A DNA stretch of 64,000 nucleotides. It comes from Streptomyces sp. NBC_01224 (GTDB taxonomy: Bacteria; Actinomycetota; Actinomycetes; Streptomycetales; Streptomycetaceae). Below the pieces are notes generated by a model, which saw only the letters and a program-made list of their open reading frames with translations, was not told the DNA's origin and did no database searches. Positions 12,249 to 22,600 of the stretch are shown here, one piece after another; the stretch's first letter is position 1; every line of letters starts with the position of its first letter. Where the stretch lies: contig NZ_CP108529.1 of assembly GCF_036002945.1 (NCBI RefSeq), positions 4,335,001-4,399,000 on the forward strand, given 5' to 3'. A program made the translations under genes and the position numbers.

Positions 12249-14085
12249 GCGGCAGGGTGAATTCGCACCAGACCGCTTTGCCGCCGCCAGGTGTGCGGCG
12301 GCTGCCCCAGGATGTGGCGATCGTCGCGACGATGGAGATGCCGCGGCCCGCTTCGTCCGCCGGGTCGGCTCGTCGACGGCGCGGCAGGTGGTCGTCGCCG
12401 TCGGTCACCTCGATGATCAGGCGGCGATCGGTGCGGCGCAGGCCCAGGCGCATCGGCGGGGTGCCGTGCTTGAGGGAATTCGCGACGAGTTCGCCGGCGG
12501 CCAGGACGCCCAGGTCGCAGAGTTCGACCGGGAAACGCCACGAGGTCAGGACGCCGGTCGCGAAGGCGCGGGCGCGCGGGGCCGCTTCGATGCCGCCGAG
12601 AAGATCGAGCGAGGCATTGTGGAACAGCTCCGCGTTCGCCCCCGTTCGGGCGGGGTGCTGGACCACCAGCACCGCCACGTCGTCGTCGTGCTCCGCGGTG
12701 ACGCCGAGGGAGCGGATCAGCCGGTCGCAGACCACCTGGGGTGAACCCTTGGCACCGGAGAGGGCGCGTTCCAGAGCGGCGACGCCCTCGTCGATGTCCT
12801 CGCTGCGGCGCTCCACCAGGCCGTCCGTGTAGAGGACCGCGGTGGAGCCGGGCGGCAGCGCGATCGTGCCCGATGTGTGGATCCAGCCGCCGGTGCCGAG
12901 CGGTGGTCCAGTCGGGTCCTCGGCGCGGTGGACCGTACCGTCCTCGTGGCACACCAGGATCGGGAGGTGCCCGGCGGAGGCGTAGACGAGCCGGCCCTCG
13001 TTCGGATCGTGGACCGCGTAGGCGCAGGTGGCGATCTGGCTGGCGTCGATCTCGGCGGCGAGACCGTCGAGGAGCTGGAGCACCTCGTGCGGCGGGAGGT
13101 CGAGGCGGGCATAGGCGCGCACGGCCGTCCGGAGCTGGCCCATGACGGCGGCGGCTCGCACCCCACGGCCCATCACATCCCCGATGACCAGGGCGGTGCG
13201 GCCTGCGCCGAGGGTGATGACGTCGTACCAGTCGCCGCCGACCGCGGCATCCGTGCCGCCTGGCTGGTAGGTGGCGGCGATCCGCAGGTCGTCGGGCTGC
13301 TCCAGCTCCTGCGGGAGCAGGGAGCGCTGGAGGGTGACGGCCGTTTCGCGGTGGCGGCGCTCGCTGGCGCGGAGCCGTTCGGCCGCTTCGGCGTGGTCGG
13401 TGACATCGACGGCGTACACGAGCACTCCGCCTTCGCTGCCTTCGTTCCTGTTCTTGCCGATCCGGCTGCCCTTGTTCTGTTTCTTGTTTCCGTCTCCGTC
13501 GCGGCCGTCGGTTTCGCCGTCGCTGTCCCTGTGCACCGGGGTGCAGGTCACGGTGTAGGAATTGCCGTTGCGGACCTTGCGGGACTTGACCGTACGGGGT
13601 GTGCCACTGCGTAGGACCTGGTCCATGAGGGGCAGCAGGCTGAGCTCGGTGAGCTCGGGCATGGCCTCGGCGGCGGTGGCACCGGCCGGGCGCGGTCCGA
13701 AGGCGGCGACGTAGGCGTCGTTGACGTACGCGATCCGGTGGTCGGGGCCGTACACCAGGGCCACCAGGGCGGGCAGCTGGCCGAGGATGTCCCGGGCGGA
13801 GAGATCCTCCAGGGCAGGGCCGCGGTCCCAGGGAGGTTCGCCGTGCGTGTCGTGGTGCGTGTCGCCGCTCTTGTCGCCAGGCGTGTCACTGCGCGTGTCG
13901 CCGTCCGGCGGGCAGGGCCCGGTCTCGGGCTGAGCGTACTCGGCGCGGGCCGAGGGCACGGGACTGCGGTCGTCCCGTGCGGCGGCGCGGCGCTGCGTTC
14001 CGGGTAGGCGGGCGCTCCAACGCGTGAAGTTCACGGAATTTCTGGCCTCGTGTGTCGGTCTGGTCCGCTCGGGCGGGCTGCTCAC
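12244..14085 (-). CDS. PAS-SpoIIE phosphatase with C-terminal ATPase domain
   Basis: A 613-residue multidomain signalling protein. Residues 1-90 are polar and low in complexity. A PAS domain follows (about 90-210, ALVYGPDHRIAYVNDAYVAA), with an insert rich in Gly, Asn and Lys. The PP2C-like SpoIIE phosphatase domain covers about 245-460 (LQRSLLPQ, VGGDWYDVI, VIGDVMGRG, LYTDGLVERR, DDDVAVLVV). The last 140 residues are a GHKL ATPase of anti-sigma-kinase type (ELVANSLKHG, GRGISIV). Such proteins dephosphorylate anti-anti-sigma factors and may also phosphorylate them. No membrane segment is seen, so it is cytoplasmic. A perfect-looking palindrome lies in its upstream region. Confidence 0.92.
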   Translation of the reverse strand: MSSPPERTRPTHEARNSVNFTRWSARLPGTQRRAAARDDRSPVPSARAEYAQPETGPCPPDGDTRSDTPGDKSGDTHHDTHGEPPWDRGPALEDLSARDILGQLPALVALVYGPDHRIAYVNDAYVAAFGPRPAGATAAEAMPELTELSLLPLMDQVLRSGTPRTVKSRKVRNGNSYTVTCTPVHRDSDGETDGRDGDGNKKQNKGSRIGKNRNEGSEGGVLVYAVDVTDHAEAAERLRASERRHRETAVTLQRSLLPQELEQPDDLRIAATYQPGGTDAAVGGDWYDVITLGAGRTALVIGDVMGRGVRAAAVMGQLRTAVRAYARLDLPPHEVLQLLDGLAAEIDASQIATCAYAVHDPNEGRLVYASAGHLPILVCHEDGTVHRAEDPTGPPLGTGGWIHTSGTIALPPGSTAVLYTDGLVERRSEDIDEGVAALERALSGAKGSPQVVCDRLIRSLGVTAEHDDDVAVLVVQHPARTGANAELFHNASLDLLGGIEAAPRARAFATGVLTSWRFPVELCDLGVLAAGELVANSLKHGTPPMRLGLRRTDRRLIIEVTDGDDHLPRRRRADPADEAGRGISIVATIATSWGSRRTPGGGKAVWCEFTLPQ

Positions 14086-14158
14086 TGTCGGTCACTGCCG
14101 GCCGGGTCACTCTGTGCAGGTGTGGGTCCACCCATGGTCACACGTCCAGTGTGACGGA

Positions 14159-14182
14159 CCGTACTGACAGTTGTCGGTACGG
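14159..14182. promoter_or_regulatory. 24-bp imperfect palindrome ahead of the phosphatase gene
   Basis: CCGTAC at one end and GTACGG at the other enclose TGACA and TGTCG. The whole 24 bases form an inverted repeat with one G-T type mismatch per arm. It is 74 bases upstream of the phosphatase start and 40 bases after the stop of the oxidoreductase gene, so it may be an operator or a terminator stem. Confidence 0.45.
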
Positions 14183-14221
14183 ACGGGTCCCGGGTGGGTG
14201 CGCAGACGGGCCGACGGGCAG

Positions 14222-15682
14222 TCAGCCGCCGTTCCTCGGCGGGCCCTCGGGCCCTGGCGGGTAGCCGGGTCCCGGCGTGCCGTCGGCGTTCGGCGGGCCG
14301 GTCCGCCCGGGGCGTTTGCCTCCTGCGGCGAGTTCGAACTCGGCGCGCGGGTGTTCCAGCGAACCGAGGGAGACGATCTCGCGCTTGAAGAGCCCGGCGA
14401 GGGTCCATTCGGCAAGGACACGGGCCTTCCGGTTGAACGTCGGGACGCGGCTGAGGTGGTACGTACGGTGCATCAGCCAGGCTGGGTAGCCCCTGAGCTT
14501 ACGACCGTAGACATGGGCGACGCCCTTGTGGAGACCGAGTGAGGCGACGGAGCCCGCGTAGCTGTGCCGGTACTCCTTGAGGGGTTCTCCGCTGATCGAC
14601 GCGAGGACGTTCTCGGCGAGGACCTTGGCCTGGCGCACGGCGTGCTGGGCGTTGGGGGCGGTCTCCTTGCCGTTTTCCGCGGCGGTCAGGTCGGGTACGG
14701 CCGCGGCGTCCCCGGCGGCCCAGGCATGCTCGACCCCTTCGACGGTGAGTTCCGCCGTGCATGTGAGCCTGCCGCGCTCGTTGAGCGGCAGGTCGGTGGC
14801 GGCGAGGATCGGCGCGGGTTTGACGCCCGCGGTCCACACGAGGGTGCGGGTCGGGAAGCGGGAACCGTCGCTCAGGACGGCGATGCGGTCCTCGCAGGAC
14901 TCCAGCCGGGTGTCGAGGCGTACGTCGATATTGCGGCCTCGCAGCTCCCGGATCGCGTAGGTGCCCATGGCGTCGCCGACCTCGGGAAGGATTCGGCCGG
15001 TCGCCTCCACGAGGATCCATTTCAGGTCCTCTGCCTTGATGTTGTGGTAGTACCGCGAGGTGTAGCGGGCCATGTCCTCCAGCTCGGCCAGGGCCTCGAC
15101 GCCCGCATATCCGCCGCCGACGAAGACGAAGGTGAGGGCGGCGTCGCGGATGGCCGGGTCGCGGGTGGCAGAGGCGATGTCCATTTGCTCGATGACATGG
15201 TTGCGCAGGCCGATGGCCTCCTCGATGGTCTTGAAGCCGATGCCGTGGTCGGCGAGGCCGGGGACCGGGAGGGTGCGCGAGACGGAGCCTGGTGCGAGGA
15301 CGAGTTCGTCGTACGGGATCTCGACGGCGCCGGTGCCGTCCTCCCCGGTGGCGAGGGTGGTGACGGTCGCCGTGCGTTTGGCGTGGTCGATGCGTTGTGC
15401 CTCACCGATCACGATCTTGCAGTGCGCCAGGATCCGGCGGAGCGGCACGACGACATGGCGCGGTGAGATCGAGCCGGCAGCCGCTTCGGGCAGAAATGGC
15501 TGATACGTCATATAAGGCTCGGGCGTGACGACGACGATCTCGGCCTCACCGTTTCTGAGTCTCTGCTTCAGCTTCCGCTGGAGACGCAGCGCTGTGTACA
15601 TCCCGACGTAGCCGCCGCCGACGACGAGAACGCGCACACCCGGCGGGGGGCCGGGGGGTGTTCCCCCGGAATCTGAAGCCAT
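14222..15682 (-). CDS. NDH-2-like NAD(P)/FAD-dependent oxidoreductase
   Basis: The product has two dinucleotide-binding motifs, VRVLVVGGGYVGMYTALRL near the N-terminus and FVFVGGGYAGVEALAELE at about 170-190, and the FAD-contact motif AWAAGDAAAVPD at about 325. This order is that of type II NADH dehydrogenases, which pass electrons from NADH to quinone at the inner face of the membrane. ATG at 15682 was chosen because it starts eight codons before the conserved region. An upstream in-frame extension of 35 codons has no family resemblance. The C-terminal 40 residues are rich in Pro and Gly. Length is 486 residues. Confidence 0.88.
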   Translation of the reverse strand: MASDSGGTPPGPPPGVRVLVVGGGYVGMYTALRLQRKLKQRLRNGEAEIVVVTPEPYMTYQPFLPEAAAGSISPRHVVVPLRRILAHCKIVIGEAQRIDHAKRTATVTTLATGEDGTGAVEIPYDELVLAPGSVSRTLPVPGLADHGIGFKTIEEAIGLRNHVIEQMDIASATRDPAIRDAALTFVFVGGGYAGVEALAELEDMARYTSRYYHNIKAEDLKWILVEATGRILPEVGDAMGTYAIRELRGRNIDVRLDTRLESCEDRIAVLSDGSRFPTRTLVWTAGVKPAPILAATDLPLNERGRLTCTAELTVEGVEHAWAAGDAAAVPDLTAAENGKETAPNAQHAVRQAKVLAENVLASISGEPLKEYRHSYAGSVASLGLHKGVAHVYGRKLRGYPAWLMHRTYHLSRVPTFNRKARVLAEWTLAGLFKREIVSLGSLEHPRAEFELAAGGKRPGRTGPPNADGTPGPGYPPGPEGPPRNGG

Positions 15683-16021
15683 CACCACCCCATGACGCAA
15701 CGTGCTCAAGGGTTTGTCCACAGCCCCGGCAAATTGTGTGACCGGAGGTTCTGGACGGGCTGCTGCTGCCGATCGCGGCGACAACACGGAAGCTGCGCAG
15801 GTCAGGGGTTGGAGTGGGGGTCGCGGGCGGGGGTCGAATCAGTAACCAACCGGTCCTTGCTCCGATCGGGGGGCGCTCCGTGCGGAACTACCCCCTTCTG
15901 AATTGACCCGGGCTCAACTATGTTCGTATGTCGTCGGGGTGTCGGGTTGAGACCATGATCCACACTCTGACTAAACGGCGGGAAGTCTCCGGGGGGAGAC
16001 GTCATAACCGGGGGAACAGTT
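15683..16021. promoter_or_regulatory. Divergent intergenic region, oxidoreductase and TetR genes
   Basis: The 339 bases hold no gene. GTCTCC (15985-15990) and GGAGAC (15995-16000) form a small inverted repeat close to the TetR start, a candidate operator. GGGGGAA just before ATG 16022 is the TetR ribosome binding site. Confidence 0.45.
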
Positions 16022-16921
16022 ATGCACATTCAGGATTCTCATTGGCAGACTGCTACGGCAGTTACGTCCCATTCGTCCGACGGAAACGGACGAAACGGAG
16101 CGGTGGGGACAGTGGACACGGTGGGTCCGGTCGCTGCAGCCGGAACAGCCGGCACGGCCGGAACAGCCGGGGCCGCCGGAGCGAACGGGCGCTCGGCTCC
16201 GCTCCGCGTGGACGCACAGCGCAATCTGGAGCATGTGCTGCGAGCCGCACGCGAGGTGTTCGGTGAGCTGGGATACGGGGCTCCGATGGAGGACGTGGCG
16301 CGTCGCGCCAAAGTCGGAGTCGGCACGGTGTACCGGCGGTTCCCGAGCAAGGACGTGCTGGTTCGGCGGATAGCCGAGGAGGAGACCTCCCGGCTGACGG
16401 ACCAGGCGCGGACCGCGCTGGGCCAGGAGGAAGAGCCGTGGTCGGCGCTGTCGTGCTTCCTGCGAACGTCCGTGGCGTCGGGCGCAGGGCGGCTGCTGCC
16501 GCCGCAGGTGCTGCGGGTCGGGGTCGACGCCGACGACTCGAACGCGGTCGGGGAGCCGCAGGCCATAGCGGCCTCCGTACCGGACTCGGGTCCGGGCAGT
16601 GCTCGGGGCGAGACGCGGGTGCCTCAGCAGCGGCAGGGCGCGGGTCAGGCCGACCTCCGGCCGGCCGACGGGCCTTCCCTCACGGAGACCGGCATCGAGG
16701 ACGACGACACGGGAGCCGGCGAACTGCTGGAGGTCGTCGGCCGGCTGGTGGACCGGGCACGGGCAGCCGGTGAGCTGCGCCGTGATGTGACGGTGGCGGA
16801 TGTGCTGCTGGTCATCGCGACGGCGGCGCCTTCGCTGCCCGACGCGGATCAGCAGGCTGCGGCTTCGAGCCGACTGCTGGACATCCTGCTGGAGGGGCTG
16901 CGCTCTCGACCGGTCGCGTGA
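16022..16921 (+). CDS. TetR-family transcriptional regulator
   Basis: A 299-residue TetR regulator. The DNA-binding domain lies at about 67-115: LRAAREVFGELGYGAPMEDV, then AKVGVGTVYRRFPSKDVLVR. It is preceded by an unusually long N-terminal tail of about 60 residues with an Ala-Gly-Thr repeat (AAGTAGTAGTAGAAG). The ligand domain contains a 60-residue polar insertion (about 180-235) not typical of the family. The ATG has a good ribosome binding site. Neither neighbour is an obvious target, but the divergent oxidoreductase is the first candidate. Confidence 0.87.
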   Translation: MHIQDSHWQTATAVTSHSSDGNGRNGAVGTVDTVGPVAAAGTAGTAGTAGAAGANGRSAPLRVDAQRNLEHVLRAAREVFGELGYGAPMEDVARRAKVGVGTVYRRFPSKDVLVRRIAEEETSRLTDQARTALGQEEEPWSALSCFLRTSVASGAGRLLPPQVLRVGVDADDSNAVGEPQAIAASVPDSGPGSARGETRVPQQRQGAGQADLRPADGPSLTETGIEDDDTGAGELLEVVGRLVDRARAAGELRRDVTVADVLLVIATAAPSLPDADQQAAASSRLLDILLEGLRSRPVA

Positions 16922-17656
16922 GAGGGGCTGCGCGGTAGCGGAGTGCGCGTGCGTGCCGGCGTGTGAGCGTGGTGCGCGTGCCGGCTCGGTGAGGTGGCGG
17001 CGTCGGCGTGTGAGCGCGGCGCGTTGGCGTGGTGACTGTGGCGGCGCGTGAGCACGGTGACGCCTGAGGGTGCTGGTGCGCGGGCGTGTTGTGCGTGGGT
17101 GCGCCGGCTCTCCGGGGCGGGTGGCTGGGGCGCGCCGTCGGATCGGACCGGGTGGCTGGGGCGCGGCGTCAGGTGCGATTGGCCTGGCGTGAATCCGCTG
17201 GGCGTTGAGCGGTGGGCGTGGCCCGTTCAGGCGGGTCCCGGTCGGCAGCCCATCGTCGCTCGTGGACCGCTCGTCCTCCCCTTCCGGCCTCCGCGTCCGT
17301 CCTCTCGACCGGGCCTGGACCGGGGCGTTCTCTGCCCGCCGACCGGCTGTCTGTGGCGCCGTCTCGGCTCTCCTCCGGTTCTTTGACCGACTCTCGAACG
17401 TCGCTCGAGTGGCTCTTGATCGGCGTTTCTCCCGCGCTTGATCGGCTCTTGTCGGTGGGGCTGCCGCCCTTGGCCTTGAACCCACCCGTGCAGAAAAAAA
17501 CTCATTGAGCCTTCCCCGAATGAGTAGCCGCTAGTGCTCACATTCGGGAAAACGCCCCGGATGAGTGGTTGCAGGGGCTGAAGGTTCGGCGTGATTGCGC
17601 CATGTGGCACTCTTGCCCGGTGTTCGGGTCCGAAAGCGCATACGGGGGCTTCCGCG
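16922..17656. other. 735-bp region without a supported gene
   Basis: The first part is a low-complexity mix of GTGTGAGCG and GCGCG repeats. No reading frame has family resemblance. At 17515-17548, CCCGAATG and CATTCGGG form an inverted repeat about 110 bases before the sigma-factor start, and a run of seven A lies just before it (17493-17500). The hairpin may be a leader structure or operator of the sigma gene. Confidence 0.5.
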
Positions 17657-19651
17657 ATGAGCGGTGACGGGCAGCAGGAAGAGTCGTTCGACGACGTTTC
17701 CGCCGCGGGTGGTGTGGCGGAGACCGGTGGGCTGACCTCCCGGCAGGTACCGAGTCAGGGCGGACCCGGGCGGTCGAGTGGTGAAGCCGAGGGCGGTACC
17801 GTCCTGCCCGGTCCGTGGCCGGGACCTGTCGAGGCCGGTGTCGCGGTGCCGATGCAGCGGGAAGGCGGCCGAACCACCGCCGCCGATGCCTCCGGCTCCG
17901 CTTTCTCCGACGCCGAGTTGATCAGGCAAATGCGGGACGGCGACGATCTCGCGTACGAGGAGCTGTTCCGGCGGCACTCGGACGCGGTGCGCCGCTACGC
18001 GCGGACCTGCTGCCGGGACGCGCACACCGCCGACGACCTGACGGCCGAGGTCTTCGCCCGCACACTGCAGGCGGTACGCAGAGGCAAGGGGCCGGAAGAG
18101 GCGGTACGGGCCTACCTCATGACGGCTGTCCGGCATGTCGGAGCCGCGTGGACCAAGACCGCGAAGCGGGAGCAATTGGTCGATGACTTCGCGGTGTTCG
18201 CCACCCAGGCATCCCAGTCCTCCCAGGTGTCGGACGCGGACACGCTCGACCTCGGTGCCGATGTGCTGGCGATGCACGAGGCCGAGCAGGCGATGGCGAT
18301 GCGGGCGTTCCGCAGTCTGCCGGAGCGCTGGCAGGCGGTGCTGTGGCACACCACCGTCGAGGAGGAGTCGCCCAGCGATATCGCCCCGCTGTTCGGGCTG
18401 ACCGCCAATGCCACGGCGGTGCTGGCCAGCCGGGCCCGCGAAGGGCTCAAGCAGGCCTACCTGCAGGCGCATGTGAGCCAGGCGCTCACCTCGGGCGGCG
18501 ACTGTGCACGTTACGCCGACCGCCTCGGCGCGTATGCCCGGGGTGGACTCCGGATGCGCGCCGAGCGCGGGTTGCGGGGGCATCTGGACGAGTGTGCGAA
18601 GTGCCGGCTCGCCGCGGGCGAACTGGCCCATGTCAACGCCGGGATTCCTGCGCTGCTGCCGGTCGCGGTCATCGGCTGGTTCGCCGCCGGGTATGTGCTC
18701 AAGGCTGCCGGAATCGTCGCCGGTGGCGCGGCGGGAGCCACGGGCGCGGCTGCCGCCGCAGCGGTGACCGGTGGAAGCTCGTCCGGGAGCTCGGCCGGTG
18801 GTGCCGCGCTCTCGGAAGGGCTCGGTGCCCCGGCGAAGGCCGGTATCGCTGCGGCGGCTGCCGTGGCCGTGACGGCCGGACTGGCCTGGGCACTGGTCGG
18901 CAACGACCAGCCGGAGCCCGAGGTCGGACATGCGGCCAAGCCGGCTGCCGTGGCGCCCGCGGTGCCGACTCCCGCACCGCCGAGGCCGAAGCCGACACCG
19001 CCGAAGCCCGATGCGCCGGCACCGCCCGCACCGCCTGCCCCGTCCCCGACGCCGACACCGAAGCCAACGCCGACGCCTACTCCGACACCGACGCCCACCC
19101 CCAAGCCGACGCCGACGCCCACCCCCAAGCCCTCGACGCCTGCCACGTCGCAACCGCCCGCCCCGACCCCGACCCCGACCCCAACCCCGCCTCCGCCGCC
19201 GGCTCCGCCCGCGCCGACCCTCTACCGGGTCAGCGAACTGAGCTACTCGATGCTGGGTGACCACACCCGACCGGAGGTGGTGATCGGTGAGAGTAACTGG
19301 ATCTGGCAGCGTTCCAACCTGTCGATCGGCGGCACGCAGTACACGCACGGGGTGACCGTCCACAGCAAGTCCTCGGTCACCATTCAGCTGAACCGGCAGT
19401 GCACTCGGTACGAGGCCATGGTCGGGGTCGACGACTTGACGATGGGGTTCGGCTCGGTGCGCTTCTCCGTCTTCAACGGTGACGGGACGCGGCTGTGGCA
19501 GTCCCCGGTGATGAACGGTAACGACCCTGCCGTACCCGTCGGGGTCGGTATCACCGGTCAGCAAAGGATCCGGCTCGTCGTCGAGCGGGAAAAACCGGGC
19601 GGCGGAGCGGCCCTCGCCGACTGGGCGGATTCGACCATCAGTTGTCGGTGA
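17657..19651 (+). CDS. One-chain sigma factor with zinc finger, membrane segment and outer NPCBM domain
   Basis: The 664-residue product joins parts that are usually separate. Region sigma-2 is at about 84-150 (SDAELIRQMRDGDDLAYEEL) and sigma-4 at about 218-275 (FRSLPERWQAVLWHTTVEEE). A short zinc-finger-like stretch HLDECAKC follows at about 309, as in ZAS anti-sigma factors. Two hydrophobic stretches come next (about 334-362 and 396-416), then a Pro-Thr linker of about 85 residues (435-520), and a C-terminal NPCBM-like carbohydrate-binding domain (about 522-663, YTHGVTVHSKSSVTIQLNR). This predicts a membrane-held sigma factor with an outer sugar-binding sensor. ATG 17657 is preferred to an upstream in-frame ATG because the 22 extra codons lack family character. 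It overlaps the convergent AfsR-like gene by 14 bases. Confidence 0.88.
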   Translation: MSGDGQQEESFDDVSAAGGVAETGGLTSRQVPSQGGPGRSSGEAEGGTVLPGPWPGPVEAGVAVPMQREGGRTTAADASGSAFSDAELIRQMRDGDDLAYEELFRRHSDAVRRYARTCCRDAHTADDLTAEVFARTLQAVRRGKGPEEAVRAYLMTAVRHVGAAWTKTAKREQLVDDFAVFATQASQSSQVSDADTLDLGADVLAMHEAEQAMAMRAFRSLPERWQAVLWHTTVEEESPSDIAPLFGLTANATAVLASRAREGLKQAYLQAHVSQALTSGGDCARYADRLGAYARGGLRMRAERGLRGHLDECAKCRLAAGELAHVNAGIPALLPVAVIGWFAAGYVLKAAGIVAGGAAGATGAAAAAAVTGGSSSGSSAGGAALSEGLGAPAKAGIAAAAAVAVTAGLAWALVGNDQPEPEVGHAAKPAAVAPAVPTPAPPRPKPTPPKPDAPAPPAPPAPSPTPTPKPTPTPTPTPTPTPKPTPTPTPKPSTPATSQPPAPTPTPTPTPPPPPAPPAPTLYRVSELSYSMLGDHTRPEVVIGESNWIWQRSNLSIGGTQYTHGVTVHSKSSVTIQLNRQCTRYEAMVGVDDLTMGFGSVRFSVFNGDGTRLWQSPVMNGNDPAVPVGVGITGQQRIRLVVEREKPGGGAALADWADSTISCR

Positions 19652-22600
19652 GGGGGCCCGGGAGTTCTGCGGTGATGCGGGTCAGGAGCTCGATGACGTC
19701 GTCGACCGTCAGCGTGCGGCCTGCGGCGCGCTCCGACTCGTACAGCTGAGGTCCCAGTTCCTCGCATGCCCGTCGCCCGGCCTCGTCCGCCTCGGCCTGT
19801 TGCGCCTTGGTTCTGAGGCCGGACAGGCGCCAGCCGTCGGCCGCCGCCAGGATCCGTACGGCAGCTCGGTGGCGGCCCACCTTCGGTAGCACGCTCGCCA
19901 CAGCGTCCGCCAGATGTCCGGTGACGAGCTCGGCGCACTGGGCGTCCCGCGCCGCGCGGAGTGCGAGCGTCAGACCCCGTACCCCGGCCGCCGGGCCGCC
20001 CTCGGGGCCCGGCTCGTGCACGGCGATCCGGGCAGCCAGCCCTTCGACCACTGCGGTGAAGTGCGACGGCGGGCTGCCGCGTCCGGCCGAGGCCTCCGCC
20101 TCGGTGACCAGCCGTCGCGCCTTCGCGATCTCGCCGCGGTCCAGGGCCAGGGTGGCGCGCAGGAAGTGGGTGTAGGCGCGGGCGTCGTGCACCTGGTAGC
20201 GCTCCGCCTCGGTCTCCGACTCGGCCAGAGTCCGCTCGAAACCGGCCATGTCCCCGGTCCGGTAGTCGAGTTCGGCGAGGCGGGCGAGGAGAAACGGTCC
20301 CTCGGCGTGCGCCCCGACCTCGCGGGCGAGCAGCAACGCCTCCTCGTACGCCACGCGCGCCTCCTCGTACCGTCCGCGCACCATGCCGGCCTCCGCGGCG
20401 GCGCCCGCGACCTGCGCACGCAGCCAGCGGTCGCCGACGCGGCGGCTCAACTCGCGCAGCTCGGCGAGATCGTCGTCGACACCGGGCATGCCGCCGGGCA
20501 TGTCGACGACCATGTGGGTACGGAACAACAGCGTGACGCCGTACTCCCAGCCGCCGCCGTGGATACGGGCGTTGGCGACCGCCATATCGATCATCTCGTG
20601 CGCTTCGGCGGTGGTGCGGCTCACGAACAAGGTGATCGGCCAGATCAGTCCCGGGAAACGGGCGGACTGCGGACCGGACGACCCGAACGCGTCGGCCACC
20701 CGGCCCATCAGGGCCCGGCGCCGGTCATCACCGCGGATGTCGTCGGCCGGGCCGCTCTCCGCGGCGAGGAAGTACCGCAGTACCTCCAGATGCATGCGCG
20801 GCCAGAAGCGAGGGTCGCTGCCGTCGTCCGGTTCCGGTCCGAGCGCCACGGCCCGCTCGGCCCAGGTGAGGCCCTCGGGACGGAAGTTCCGCAGAAACCA
20901 GAACCACCCCATACCGAGAACCAGGCGCACCGCGTCCGGTTCGGACGGGGTGGTGATGGAGCGGTGCAGGGCGGCCCGGATGTTGTCGAGGTCCGTCTCC
21001 AGGCGTGCGATCCAGGGGAGCTGGTCGCCGGAGCGAAGGCGGGGCTCGGCCTCCTCGACCAGTGCGACGAAGTACGCGGTGTGCGCGCTCGCGGCGGCGG
21101 CGCGGACGTCCGGGGTCTCGGCGGCGCGGTCGGTGGCGTACTCGTGGATGGTCTCCAGAAGGCGGTAGCGCATCTCGCCGGAGGCGGTCGGGGTGGCGAC
21201 GACGAGGGACTTGTCGACGAGAGCGCCGATCAGGTCGGCGGTGGAGTGCCGGGCAAGGGCTTCGGTGCTCGGGGCCTCGGCGGCAGGGGTTGCCCCAGCC
21301 GTGGTCACGGCTTCTGCGGCGGGCAGGTCCCAGCCGCCCGCGAAGACGGAGACCTGCCGCAGAACCGTGCGTTCGTCCTCGTCGAGCAGGTCCCAGGACC
21401 AGTCGACGACGGCGCGCAGCGTCTGCTGACGCGGCAGTACGGTACGGGCTCCGCCGGTCAGCAGACGAAACCGGTCGTCGAGCCGGTCCGCGATCTGGCG
21501 CGGGCTGAGCAGCCGCAGCCGGGCAGCGGCGAGTTCGATGGCGAGCGGCTGCCCGTCGAGCCGCCGGCAGATCTCGGCGACGGCGTCCGGATCGTGTGCG
21601 GCCTCCTGCTCGGGGTCGAAGTCGGGACGTACGGCGCGGGCGCGCTCGGCGAACAGCCTGTGGGCGGGGTCGGCCGGGAGCGGGCCGACCGGGCGTACGC
21701 ACTCGCCGGGGACGCCGAGGGGTTCGCGGCTGGTGGCGAGGATGCGCAGCTGCGGGCAGTGGGTGAGCAGGGTCTCGGCGAGGGCGGCGGCCGCGTCGAT
21801 GACGTGTTCACAGTTGTCCAGAATGAGCAGGAAGGGGCGGATGCGGGAGCAGTGCGCCAGGTGCTCGACGAGAAGGTCGGTCGGGTCGGTGCGCAGCGGC
21901 TGCCCGTCGCGGTTGTTGTCCCGGAGAAGGGTCGTCTCACGCAGGCCGAGAGCGGAGAATACGGCTCCGGGAACGTCTACGGGGTCGTCCAAGGGGGCGA
22001 GTTCCGCGATCCAGGCGTCCGTGGGGCCCGGGACCGCCCGGCCTCCCTGGGCGGCGGCCTCCTCGGCGAGACGGGTCTTGCCGGAGCCGCCGGGGCCGGT
22101 GAGGGTGACCAGACGGGATCGGGTCAGATCGGCGCGGATGGAGCGCAGTTCGGGCTCACGGCCGACGAATGAGGTGAGCCGGGGGCGGAGGTTGCCTCGG
22201 CGGGGGGCGTGGTTCGGTGTGTCGGGTGAGCCTGATGCAGCCGGTGCGGCTGCTTCGGATGACGCCCCCGACGGAGGAGTGAGCAACTCCCGGTGGAGTG
22301 CAATCAGTTCCGGTCCGGGATCGGTGCCGAGGCGGTCGGCGAGGGCGCGGCGAGCGTCCTCGTAAGCGGCCAGCGCGTCGGCCTGGCGGCCATCGGCGCG
22401 CAGGGCGCGGATCAGCTGAACCCGGAAGCGTTCGTCGTACGGGTGGGCCGCGGTCAGCTCCTTGAGCTCCGGTACGAGGGTGCGCGGGCCGGCAGCAGGC
22501 CCCACTCCGACAGCGGCACCCGCCCCCGCACACCGCAGGTCGGCCTCGATGCGGCGTTCCAGCGCGGCCAGGCGGTGGGCCTCCGGGCGCAGGCCGTGGC

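Noticed and set aside
15971..17485. A 504-codon minus-strand reading frame opposite the TetR gene
   Set aside because: It is the antisense shadow of GC-rich codons, with Arg/Ala/Pro composition and no domain.
19914..22172. A 752-codon plus-strand frame over the AfsR-like gene
   Set aside because: Codon position GC and lack of motifs show it to be a shadow of the minus-strand gene.
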